Below are positions 40,385 through 48,284 of a DNA stretch of 64,000 bases, piece after piece. The notes under the pieces were generated by a model, which was not told the DNA's origin, did not search any database, and worked only from the letters and a program-made list of their open reading frames with translations. A program made the translations under genes and the position numbers. Position 1 is the first letter of the stretch, and each line of letters begins with the position of its first letter. This DNA is from F23-D06 sp947165685 (GTDB taxonomy: Bacteria; Bacteroidota; Bacteroidia; Bacteroidales; WCHB1-69). The DNA is taken from NCBI GenBank assembly GCA_947165685.1, contig CAMVBK010000003.1:1-64000 (forward strand), given 5' to 3'.

Positions 40385-40467
40385 TTAGAAAAACAGACAA
40401 ATTTTATTAAATACTTGTTGGAAAAACGGACAAAAAGTGTATTTTTGCTGTTGGAAAAACGGACAAA
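40385..40467 (+). promoter_or_regulatory. Three 33-bp-phased direct repeats over a promoter
   Basis: The 17-mer TTGGAAAAACGGACAAA occurs at 40418 and 40451, and a diverged form at 40385, spaced exactly 33 bases apart. A promoter lies within: TTG at 40418-40420, 19 bases, then the -7 box TATTTTTG at 40440-40447. The second repeat covers the -33 element and the third covers the transcription start, a classic repressor arrangement. Confidence 0.7.
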
Positions 40468-40469
40468 CT

Positions 40470-41113
40470 ATGCTTGGCAGAAAGATTGACAACTATTTAG
40501 AGAATTACTACGCCACAACAAATAAAGCGTTGCTCGTCACAGGCGCACGACACAACTGAAGTTTTCCCGCTATGAAAACAGTTTCTTATGGCTTAAAGAA
40601 GCAGGTGTCGCATTGCCGGTTTACAACGTGGAAGCCCCCGTTGTTCCATTGAGATTGTCCCAGTCAAGGAACTTGTTCAAGCTGTTTCAAAACGATGTCG
40701 GACTTTTGGCCAGCCAATACGACGGCGGAATACAGATTCAACTGCTGACAGACGAGAAAAGCATCAATTTCGGCGCCGTCTATGAGAATGCCGTGGCCCA
40801 AGAACTTCACGCACACGGGTTCGACCTTTACTACTTCAACAGCAAAAAACAGGGCGAACTGGATTTCGTCATTGAAAAAAACGGGGAGGTAATGCCCATA
40901 GAAGTCAAATCGGGCAAGGATTATCAACGTCACAACGCTTTGACAAACGTTATGGCCAACGAGGAATATCAGATTCGCAAAGCCATTGTGTTCAGCAACA
41001 CAAATGTCCGTCAATCAGGTAAAATTCTTTACCTTCCCATCTATATGACAGCATTCCTGGTGAGGGAAATCCCCGACAATATCGTTTATACTATTGATTT
41101 GTCGGGACTTTAA
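40470..41113 (+). pseudogene. DUF4143 ATPase with an internal deletion
   Basis: It starts MLGRKIDNYLENYYATTNKA and LLVTGARH, the usual beginning of an AAA_14/DUF4143 ATPase up to the P-loop, but after the GAR of the Walker A region the frame hits TGA at about 40558. The sequence then resumes out of frame or after the stop in the C-terminal part (KFSRYENSFLWLKEAGVALP, then GAVYENAVAQELHAHGFDLY, ELDFVIEKNGEVMPIEVKSG). The bulk of the ATPase, several hundred bases, is missing. The promoter and operator repeats remain intact. Confidence 0.8.
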
Positions 41114-41123
41114 CCCCGGCATC

Positions 41124-41160
41124 CTCATCGGCGGGCTGCTGAGCTTCGAGGAGTAGCTTT
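41124..41160 (+). repeat. SFEE-stop boundary repeat, copy 4
   Basis: Frame ILIGGLLSFEE-stop; one arm base is changed and the stop is TAG. It lies between the broken and the intact DUF4143 ATPase genes. Confidence 0.7.
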
Positions 41161-41195
41161 CCACTAACTTGCATGGTTGATTCAGAAAAAAAATG

Positions 41196-41240
41196 TATCT
41201 TTGCCAAATCTAAAGTATAACTTTAATTTTGTCTAAAGTA
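41196..41240 (+). promoter_or_regulatory. Promoter and operator of the DUF4143 ATPase
   Basis: The -7 box TATCTTTG (41196-41203) is followed in the leader by the inverted repeat TAAAGT-ATA-ACTTTA (41211-41225) and a direct repeat of TCTAAAGTA (41209 and 41232). The position downstream of the start site suggests repression. Confidence 0.5.
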
Positions 41241-41251
41241 CACATAAGGCT

Positions 41252-42397
41252 ATGTATAACAGAGTGTTAGAAAATGAAGTTTTACGCTTGTCTGAACTCT
41301 TCAAGGTTGTTACCATTACGGGACCGCGGCAATCGGGCAAAACCACATTGTGCAAAAAGACTTTCCCTCACCACGATTATGTCAATCTGGAGGACGAAAC
41401 CGTTGTAGGCGAGATGGAACTCAACAAAAAGGAGTTTCTGGTGAAACACAGGAAAGGCCTGGTGATTGACGAAGTGCAAAAAATGCCCGAGATCCTCTCC
41501 GCTGTACAGGTTGTGGTGGATGAGTATCCAGACGCCGCCTTCGTTCTCACAGGAAGCAACAACCTGCTTTTGATGCAGCGCATCACTCAGTCGCTGGCTG
41601 GTCGTACCGCCGTGCTGACACTTCTTCCTTTTTCCATCGCCGAACTGACAGAAGTGGACAAGTCAGCAGGATTATACAGCATAATGTTGAACGGTTTTTA
41701 TCCTGCGGTATGGGCACAGAACATACCGCCACAAGATGTTTACCGCCAATATTTCTCCACATACCTGCAACGTGATGTACGACAGGTGATGAATATTCGT
41801 CATCTTTCTGAATTCAGGAGATTTATCGTGATCTGCGCTTCGAGGATTGGCTCTGAATTCAACGCACAAGGAATCTCTAACGAATTGGGTGTGTCGATAC
41901 CCACAATCCAGGAGTGGATGAACGTATTGGAGACTTCCTACGTGGCTTTCCGTCTGCCCCCATTTTTTCGCAATATTGGGAAACGGTTGGTCAAGACCCC
42001 TAAAATCTACTTTTACGACGTGGGACTGGTATGCTATCTGTTGGGAATTCACACACCGCAGCAGTTGGAAACCCATCCGTTAAGAGGCTCTATATTTGAA
42101 AATATGGTGGTGTGTGATTTTCTCAAGAACCAGTATAATCATGGTTTGGACAACAATCTGTATTTCTACCGCGACAAAAGCCAGCATGAGGTCGATTTGG
42201 TTGTAGAAGACGGCTTACAACTTAATGCGTATGAAATCAAACTTTCATCAAACATACACCCTGACTTCTATAAGAATCTCAACTATTTCCGCAGTCTGTT
42301 TCCCAACGAAACTGTCACTACGCAAGTGATAAACACGGGCCAAGCAGAAAATAACAGCAGTGAAAACGGACATCGCTTCTATCTGAATGTACCATAA
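41252..42397 (+). CDS. AAA ATPase with DUF4143 domain, intact
   Basis: A 381-residue ATPase. Walker A GPRQSGKTT is at about 24-32, Walker B LVIDEVQKMP at about 70-79, sensor segment LTGSNNLLL, then a winged-helix-like part (ISNELGVSIPTIQEWMNVLE) and the DUF4143 C-terminus (KIYFYDVGLVCYLLG and the PD-(D/E)XK-like SQHEVDLVVEDGLQLNAYEIK). It is bracketed by boundary repeats at 41124 and 42488, with its own operator. Function unknown, as for the family. Confidence 0.9.
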   Translation: MYNRVLENEVLRLSELFKVVTITGPRQSGKTTLCKKTFPHHDYVNLEDETVVGEMELNKKEFLVKHRKGLVIDEVQKMPEILSAVQVVVDEYPDAAFVLTGSNNLLLMQRITQSLAGRTAVLTLLPFSIAELTEVDKSAGLYSIMLNGFYPAVWAQNIPPQDVYRQYFSTYLQRDVRQVMNIRHLSEFRRFIVICASRIGSEFNAQGISNELGVSIPTIQEWMNVLETSYVAFRLPPFFRNIGKRLVKTPKIYFYDVGLVCYLLGIHTPQQLETHPLRGSIFENMVVCDFLKNQYNHGLDNNLYFYRDKSQHEVDLVVEDGLQLNAYEIKLSSNIHPDFYKNLNYFRSLFPNETVTTQVINTGQAENNSSENGHRFYLNVP

Positions 42398-42487
42398 GCA
42401 CTTCTCCCCAACCTCCCCACCGGCTCCACCATCAACAACTACTAAAATATCCGCGAGGAACAACGGAAAGACATTGAGCCAGACAGC

Positions 42488-42520
42488 CAATCGGCGGGCC
42501 GATGAGCTTCGAGGAGTGAC
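42488..42520 (+). repeat. SFEE-stop boundary repeat, copy 5
   Basis: Frame IGGPMSFEE-stop followed by GAC; the left arm is diverged. It closes the ATPase cassette and marks the end of the accessory region. Confidence 0.65.
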
Positions 42521-42545
42521 GTGCGGCCGCTACTGCCCTTGACGA

Positions 42546-43052
42546 CTATCTTTTTTCCGCTATAATGTTCATCTCCAGGCCGTTGATGGTAGAAGTGGGT
42601 GCGCCGCTTTGGCTGCCGGTCCAGGTCTCCCGAAGAATCAGCGACCCGTCGCGGAAGGTTCCGCCACCCGTTGCGGTGACCCGATAGACGAGGGACGGGG
42701 TCTCGTCTTGGTTGAGGCTCGGCAGCCAGCTGGAAGAGAGTACGTTCGTGCTGAAGGTGTGCTCGTCTAACAGCAGGGAGTCGCCGCGCAGCTCGGCGGT
42801 CATCGTGTAGCCGCCGCCGTTCATCTCGTTCATCGTTATCAAATACTTGGACTTCTGAGACTTGTCGCGCAGAATTTGCATCTGGCCGATGCGGTGGATG
42901 AGTTGGTAGGTCACCTCGCCTTCCGCGTCCCTCAGCTCCACTTCGCCCGAGAGTTTGTAGTTGTAGTCTCCGGCCAGCTTCCGGGTGTCTTTCTGGCACG
43001 AAAGGAGCATTAAGGCGGCCAGCAGGGTTGTCAGTATGATGTTTTTGTTCAT
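42546..43052 (-). CDS. Hypothetical lipoprotein
   Basis: A 168-residue lipoprotein with the signal IILTTLLAALMLLSC (lipobox cysteine at about 19). The rest is beta-rich (YNYKLSGEVELRDAEGEVTY, YTMTAELRGDSLLLDEHTF), lipocalin-like in general look, with no family I can name. Probably periplasmic or surface-attached. The -7 region is on the minus strand near 43075. Confidence 0.75.
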   Translation of the reverse strand: MNKNIILTTLLAALMLLSCQKDTRKLAGDYNYKLSGEVELRDAEGEVTYQLIHRIGQMQILRDKSQKSKYLITMNEMNGGGYTMTAELRGDSLLLDEHTFSTNVLSSSWLPSLNQDETPSLVYRVTATGGGTFRDGSLILRETWTGSQSGAPTSTINGLEMNIIAEKR

Positions 43053-43232
43053 TTTTTTTAGTTTTGGCTTGTTTTGTGAATCGTATCTTGTTGTAATTCA
43101 GTGCCCAAAATTGCCATTGGGGCATGAAAACAACCAGGGTGCGAAGATACGTTTTTTTTGAAACCGCCGAATAGTTGTCGAAAGGACTGGTGCGGTTCAA
43201 AAAAAATCGTATTTTTGCCGAAAAATGGAACT

Positions 43233-43814
43233 ATGGAATTGTACGACGACCTGCTGCACATAGAGCCCACTGGGTTGAAGCCCGAGGCGGGACGGTTGCT
43301 GGTGTCCACGCCCTATTTCAACGACCCGTTTTTCAACCATTCGGTGGTCCTGATCACAGACTATGAGATGGAACACACGGCGGGGCTGATCATCAACCGG
43401 CAGCTCCCGCACACGGTTTACGAGGTGGTGAACGACATCAAGGTGGACGACCCGGTCTGTTTCGGCGGGCCCGTGCTGACCGAAGCGGTCTTCCTGCTTC
43501 ACAGCTTCGATTCCTGCCCGGAGGCCACCCGGCTGCTCCCCGGCGTCTATGTCGGCTACAATCCGGTGCTGATCGCCCTCATCGAGCAACACGCCATCCC
43601 CAACCTCAAGAGCAAGTTCCTGCTGGGCTACGCAGGCTGGTCGCCCGGACAGCTCGAAGACGAAATCCAGCGCAATATGTGGGTCGTCGCCCCGGCCACC
43701 AAGTCCCTCGTGTTCGACACGCCCGCCGAGCAAATCTGGCCGCGCACCGTCGCCCGCCTCGGCAAACCCTACGAGCACTGGCTGAAAATACCAAAACATA
43801 TTGCGTATAATTAG
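43233..43814 (+). CDS. YqgE/AlgH family protein
   Basis: A 193-residue DUF179 protein. Family motifs are GRLLVSTPYFNDPFFNHSVVLI at about 21-42, AGLIINR, FGGPV, and LGYAGWSPGQLEDEI at about 133-147. The biochemical role is unsettled in the literature. The start at 43233 follows the -7 box TATTTTTG (43210-43217) by 15 bases. Confidence 0.93.
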   Translation: MELYDDLLHIEPTGLKPEAGRLLVSTPYFNDPFFNHSVVLITDYEMEHTAGLIINRQLPHTVYEVVNDIKVDDPVCFGGPVLTEAVFLLHSFDSCPEATRLLPGVYVGYNPVLIALIEQHAIPNLKSKFLLGYAGWSPGQLEDEIQRNMWVVAPATKSLVFDTPAEQIWPRTVARLGKPYEHWLKIPKHIAYN

Positions 43815-43888
43815 AGCTTAGAATTTAGAATTTAGAGCTTAGAACTTTGAACTTTGAACTTGAAACCTGAAACCTGAAACTTGAAACC
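43811..43888. repeat. Degenerate tandem arrays (AGAATTT, GAACTTT, GAAACCT units)
   Basis: Three sub-arrays run into one another: AGAATTTAGAATTTAGAG, then ACTTTGAACTTTGAACTT, then GAAACCTGAAACCTGAAAC. Intergenic, between yqgE and xseA. Confidence 0.65.
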
Positions 43889-43920
43889 AATAAAAACCGC
43901 CCTTTACGCGAACCATCCGC

Positions 43921-45318
43921 ATGGAACGAGAGATTTTTAACAACCATACTGTTTATTCGCTGTCGGATGTGGCCATGAGCATCCACAAGGTGATCGAACG
44001 CACGTATAACCGGCCGTATTATATCAAGGCTGAGATCTTGAAGCTGAATTATTACCCTTACAGCGGGCATTGCTATCCGGAGCTCGTGGAACGGGACGGG
44101 AATGCTATCAAGGCGGAGTTGCGCGCGGTGATTTGGTCTTCCAACTTCCAGGACATCAACCGGCGTTTCGTGCAGATTACCGGCGAGCCGCTGAAGGAGA
44201 ATATCCGCATCCTTTGTCTGGCCACGGTGCAGTTCAGTCCGAAGCACGGCTTGGCCCTGCATATCGAGGACATCGAGCCGACTTACACCTTGGGCGACAT
44301 GATGCGGAACCGGCAGGAGGTCATCGACCGGCTCAAGCAGGAGCAGGTGTTCGACCTCAACCGCAACCTCCCGATGCCGCTGCTGCCCAAGCGTGTGGCC
44401 GTCATCTCCGTGGAGACCAGCAAAGGCTACAGCGATTTCATGCAGACGCTGCAGGGCAACGAATACGGCTACCGTTTCCATACGGAGCTGTTCCCGACGA
44501 TCTTGCAAGGCGAGAAGGCCATCACGGGGATTCAGAGCCAGCTGGAGAACATCCGGCGCAGGCTTGACCAGTTCGACGTGGCGGTTCTTGTGCGCGGTGG
44601 CGGCGGCGATGTGGGCATGAGCTGTTACGACGACTACGGGTTGACCCGCAGCGTGGCGACCTTCCCGCTGCCCGTGCTCACCGGCATAGGCCATTCCACC
44701 AACCTCTCCGTCACCGACATGGTGGCCCACGCGCGGTTCATCACCCCCACGGAGGTGGCTTTCGCCCTGTTGGACGCCTTCCGGAAGTTCGACGAACAGC
44801 TCGGGGATATGGCTCAGCGGATGACGCAGCGCGTGCAGGCGCAGCTTGCGGAGGCGAGGCAGTCGCTGACGCATACGGAAACGCTTTGCCAGTACAAGTT
44901 GCCGAAGGCACTCGACGCGCACCGGAACCGCTTGTCGGAACTCTGCGGCGACTTGGCGCTTCGGTCGAAACAACTGACCATGAACCAGATGTTTCGGCTC
45001 CGTTCGTTGTCCCAGGAGATGGACAAAGGCGTGCGGCTGCGCGGACAACGGGAGCGGCAGTCCCTGGCGCGTCTTGAGGAGGCACTTCCGCGCGAAAGCC
45101 TGGCGATGCTGCGGAAACGCGGGCTGGAGTGCGACCGGGTGGAGGAAAAGCTCCGGCTGCTCAGTCCCGAAAACGTCCTTCGACGCGGCTACAGCATCAC
45201 CCTCAAAGACGGGAAGGCGGTGACTGACGCATCCGTATTGCACCCTGGGGACGCTCTCGTGACAAGGTTTTATGCCGGGGAGGCGATTCTTCGGGTGGAA
45301 GATGGGAAAAAAATGTAA
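43921..45318 (+). CDS. xseA: Exodeoxyribonuclease VII large subunit
   Basis: A 465-residue XseA. The N-terminal OB-fold spans about 1-105 (IKAEILKLNYYPYSGHCYPEL); the catalytic core has PKRVAVISVETSKGYSDFMQTL, the highly conserved VLVRGGGGDVGMSCYDDYGL at about 221-240 and GIGHSTNLSVTDMVAH at about 257; a long coiled coil follows (320-430), and the C-terminus has VLRRGYSIT. It degrades single-stranded DNA together with XseB. No xseB gene follows here, so it must be elsewhere. Confidence 0.95.
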   Translation: MEREIFNNHTVYSLSDVAMSIHKVIERTYNRPYYIKAEILKLNYYPYSGHCYPELVERDGNAIKAELRAVIWSSNFQDINRRFVQITGEPLKENIRILCLATVQFSPKHGLALHIEDIEPTYTLGDMMRNRQEVIDRLKQEQVFDLNRNLPMPLLPKRVAVISVETSKGYSDFMQTLQGNEYGYRFHTELFPTILQGEKAITGIQSQLENIRRRLDQFDVAVLVRGGGGDVGMSCYDDYGLTRSVATFPLPVLTGIGHSTNLSVTDMVAHARFITPTEVAFALLDAFRKFDEQLGDMAQRMTQRVQAQLAEARQSLTHTETLCQYKLPKALDAHRNRLSELCGDLALRSKQLTMNQMFRLRSLSQEMDKGVRLRGQRERQSLARLEEALPRESLAMLRKRGLECDRVEEKLRLLSPENVLRRGYSITLKDGKAVTDASVLHPGDALVTRFYAGEAILRVEDGKKM

Positions 45319-45386
45319 CTTTGCCCACTTTTAGAACGTACATATAGCATATTATAAAATAAAGAAAATCAGATAAATAGAAAATT

Positions 45387-46172
45387 ATGACGAAACCCAA
45401 GATTGTTATCGGAAACTGGAAAATGAACAAGGACTTCGAAGAGGCCGAAGACCTGATCTCCACCATACAGGAAAATTTGGAGGGATACCAGCTCCAGACG
45501 GAGGTGGTGCTCTGCCCCCCGGCCGTCTATGCCGAGTTGGTGACCGACCATGCCAGCGAGGAGGGCAGCCACTTCTACGCCGGACTGCAGAATGTCAGCG
45601 AGTTCCCGAACGGCGCCTACACCGGCGAAATCTCTGCCGAGATGCTCGCGGCCATGCAGGTGGATTTCTGCATCGTGGGCCACTCCGAGCGCCGCAAGTA
45701 CTTCGGCGAGACCGATGAGGTGGTGCTCAAGAAGATGCACCGGCTGCTCGACAACAACATCGTTCCCGTGATGTGCTGCGGCGAGACCCTCGAAGAACGC
45801 AAGGCGGGCAAACATTTTGAAATTGTCCAGAAGCAGATTGAGAACACCATCTGCACGCTCAAGCCCGAGGAACTCGAGCGCACGATGATCGCCTACGAAC
45901 CCATCTGGGCCATCGGCACCGGCGAGACCGCCACGCCCGCGCAGGCGCAGGAGATGCTCGCCTTCATCCGCTCCCTTATCGAGAAGAAGTTCGGCACCGA
46001 AGCCGCCGTCTATGCCTACATCCTCTACGGCGGCAGCTGCAACGCCAAAAACGCCCTCGAACTCTTCAGCCAACCCGATGTCGATGGCGGACTCATCGGC
46101 GGCGCCTCCCTCAAGGCCGACGACTTCATCAAGATCATCGAGGCCGCGGAAACAGTGGTGAAGGAGAATTAG
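45387..46172 (+). CDS. tpiA: Triosephosphate isomerase
   Basis: A 261-residue TIM-barrel enzyme of glycolysis. The catalytic Lys is in GNWKMN (9-14), the His in IVGHSERR at about 95-102, and the Glu in AYEPIWAIGTG at about 167-177, with the phosphate-binding loop YGGSCNAKN and GGLIGGASL. The segment LQNVSEFPNGAYTGEIS replaces the usual form but fits Bacteroidota enzymes. Its -7 box is weak, with AT-rich leader. Confidence 0.97.
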   Translation: MTKPKIVIGNWKMNKDFEEAEDLISTIQENLEGYQLQTEVVLCPPAVYAELVTDHASEEGSHFYAGLQNVSEFPNGAYTGEISAEMLAAMQVDFCIVGHSERRKYFGETDEVVLKKMHRLLDNNIVPVMCCGETLEERKAGKHFEIVQKQIENTICTLKPEELERTMIAYEPIWAIGTGETATPAQAQEMLAFIRSLIEKKFGTEAAVYAYILYGGSCNAKNALELFSQPDVDGGLIGGASLKADDFIKIIEAAETVVKEN

Positions 46173-46256
46173 TTTAGAAAGTTTAGGAGGTTTAGTATGA
46201 TTAGGTGGTTTAGGAGGTTAAACATACTAAACATACTAAACATCCTAAACTACTAA
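46170..46256. repeat. Palindromic array of GTTTAG and CTAAAC units
   Basis: The left half is built of GTTTAGGAG-type units, the right half of their complement (ACTAAACATA), so the whole can fold as a long imperfect hairpin between tpiA and the PorE-like gene. Position between genes fits a terminator-like role. Confidence 0.65.
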
Positions 46257-48284
46257 ATGCAAAGAATGAACCACCTCTACTATATGGCGTTCGTGCTTCT
46301 CATGGCATTCGCCTGTGCGGGTTTCGCGCAGGACGATGATCCGTGTGTGCAGACCATGGACAAGGTCACCGAAAAGACGTTCAAGAAGGCCCGCGACTTC
46401 CATAAGTCGGGGAAGAGGGACGAGGCATATGAACTCTACGAGGAGATTCTCGACGAGCATCCGGAGTATTTGGAGGTGAACTACTACTATGCGCTGGGCT
46501 ATTACCTTCCGCTCGAAAACAACGATTTCGTCTCCAAGCGGAAGGACCGTTCGGACGTGACCAAGGCCATGGCCGCCTTCAACCGGATATACGAGACATG
46601 TCCCCATTACAAACCGAATTGCCTTTTTTATGCGGCCAAATTGGCCTACTACAACGAAATGTACGGCGAGGCGGAGAAGTTCGCCAAGGCGGTCCTCGAC
46701 AACCAGGACCTTTTCACGGGCGACAAGGGTGAGGAGAAAATCCGGAAGGCGGCGACCATCCTCAAAAAAGCGCGTTTCTACGGCGGCATCCTCAACAGCC
46801 CGGTCCCGTTCGACCCGCACCCGGTGCCGAACATCTCAACCTCAGCCGACGAATACCTCGGCACACTCTCGCCCGACGGACAGCTCTTCTACTTCACCCG
46901 TCGAAAGTATGTGGCCGACAATTCCCCTTTCGGACAGGGCGGGAAGGTGCAGCGGGAGTTCTTCAGCTGCAGCGAGAAGAAAAACGGGCAGTTCGGCGAG
47001 GGCGACGCGCTTCCCGAACCGTTCAACAAGGCGGAAGGGGAGGGTAGCCCCACGGTCAACCTCACCAACGACCTGCTGGTCTTCACGCAGCGTCACATGG
47101 TGAAGCTGCAAGGGGGTAGTTATCCGAATTATGATCTCTATTACGCTGAGTATGATGGCTTTGACTGGTCCGCGCCGAAACCATTGCCAGGCAAAATTAA
47201 CCGCAACGACTCGTGGGAGTCGCAGCCTTCGCTCAGCTCCGACGGCAAAGTGCTCTTCTTCGCCAGCGACCGGCCGGGCGGCTACGGCGGCTCCGACATC
47301 TGGTATGCCACGCGCAAGAGCGACGGCTCCTGGAGCGACCCCGTCAACATGGGGCCGGTCATCAACACCGACCGTAACGAACGCTCGCCGTTCCTGCACA
47401 CCGACAGCAAGACCCTCTACTTCTCGTCCAATGGTCACGACGGCCTCGGCAGACAGGACATCTTTTACTCCAAGATGAACGCCAAACGGCAGTGGACGGA
47501 GCCGAAGAACATCGGCTATCCCATCAACACGGAAAACGACGAGGTCGATTTCTTTGTCAGTTTAGACGGCAAGACCGGCTACTTCTCCTCCAACAACTAT
47601 GGCGACCAAGACTGGAACATCTACCAGTTTGACCTCTACGAGGATGCGCGGCCGCATACGATGGTCATCGTGAAGGGCAAGGTGACGGTGGATGAGGGCG
47701 ATTTGGAGAACGCCGTGGTCGAGATTCGCGACACCAACGCCAACGTGGTCTCCACGGGCATCGTGAGCGCGAACACGGGCAAGTACGCGGTGGCGGCGGA
47801 AATCAAGCACGATGATCCGCAGCCACTCATCGTGAATGTAAAAAAAGAGGGTTATTCGTTTGATACTCAAATTATTAAGCCAGAAGAAATCAAGGATGAG
47901 ATTGTGGAGAAGGATGCGGAGGTGAAAGCCGTGGAAACCGGGAAAGTGTGTGACCTCCGCGACATTTACTACGAGACCAACGATTTCAGTCTGACGCAGG
48001 AGTCGAAGATGCTGCTGGCCCTTTTCATCGAGTTTCTGAAAGAGAACCCTACGGTGAAGGTGGAGATTCAGGGACATACGGACGACATCGGGCGCGATGC
48101 CGACAACCTCTTGCTTTCGGAGCGCCGTGCCAAGTCGGTGTATGAATATGTGATCGCACAGGGAATCAGTGCCGATCGTTTGAGATACAAGGGTTACGGT
48201 GAGACGATGCCGATAGCCGACAACAGCACGGCCGAGGGCAGAGCCAAGAACCGCAGGACCGTTTTCTTGATTTATGAAAAATAG
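46257..48284 (+). CDS. PorE-like OmpA family protein (type IX secretion)
   Basis: A 675-residue protein with the domain order of Porphyromonas PorE: signal peptide (YYMAFVLLMAFACAGFA), TPR repeats at about 40-170, a PD40/WD40-like beta-propeller at about 195-460 (PDGQLFYFTRR, SSDGKVLFFASDRPGGYGGSDIW, TLYFSSNGHDGLGRQDIF), a carboxypeptidase-regulatory-like domain at about 470-540, and an OmpA C-terminal peptidoglycan-binding domain at about 565-675 (EIQGHTDDIGRDADNLLLSE). PorE anchors the type IX machine to peptidoglycan. The ATG at 46266 (MNHLYY) is an alternative start. It overlaps murC by 11 bases. Confidence 0.85.
   Translation: MQRMNHLYYMAFVLLMAFACAGFAQDDDPCVQTMDKVTEKTFKKARDFHKSGKRDEAYELYEEILDEHPEYLEVNYYYALGYYLPLENNDFVSKRKDRSDVTKAMAAFNRIYETCPHYKPNCLFYAAKLAYYNEMYGEAEKFAKAVLDNQDLFTGDKGEEKIRKAATILKKARFYGGILNSPVPFDPHPVPNISTSADEYLGTLSPDGQLFYFTRRKYVADNSPFGQGGKVQREFFSCSEKKNGQFGEGDALPEPFNKAEGEGSPTVNLTNDLLVFTQRHMVKLQGGSYPNYDLYYAEYDGFDWSAPKPLPGKINRNDSWESQPSLSSDGKVLFFASDRPGGYGGSDIWYATRKSDGSWSDPVNMGPVINTDRNERSPFLHTDSKTLYFSSNGHDGLGRQDIFYSKMNAKRQWTEPKNIGYPINTENDEVDFFVSLDGKTGYFSSNNYGDQDWNIYQFDLYEDARPHTMVIVKGKVTVDEGDLENAVVEIRDTNANVVSTGIVSANTGKYAVAAEIKHDDPQPLIVNVKKEGYSFDTQIIKPEEIKDEIVEKDAEVKAVETGKVCDLRDIYYETNDFSLTQESKMLLALFIEFLKENPTVKVEIQGHTDDIGRDADNLLLSERRAKSVYEYVIAQGISADRLRYKGYGETMPIADNSTAEGRAKNRRTVFLIYEK

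Noticed and set aside
40385..40467. Small CRISPR array
   Set aside because: Three repeats with 16-base spacers, too short, and the repeats overlap a promoter; no cas genes are in the window.
43825..45243. Minus-strand open frame of 472 codons opposite xseA
   Set aside because: xseA on the plus strand has all family motifs; the antisense frame arises from high G+C codon bias.
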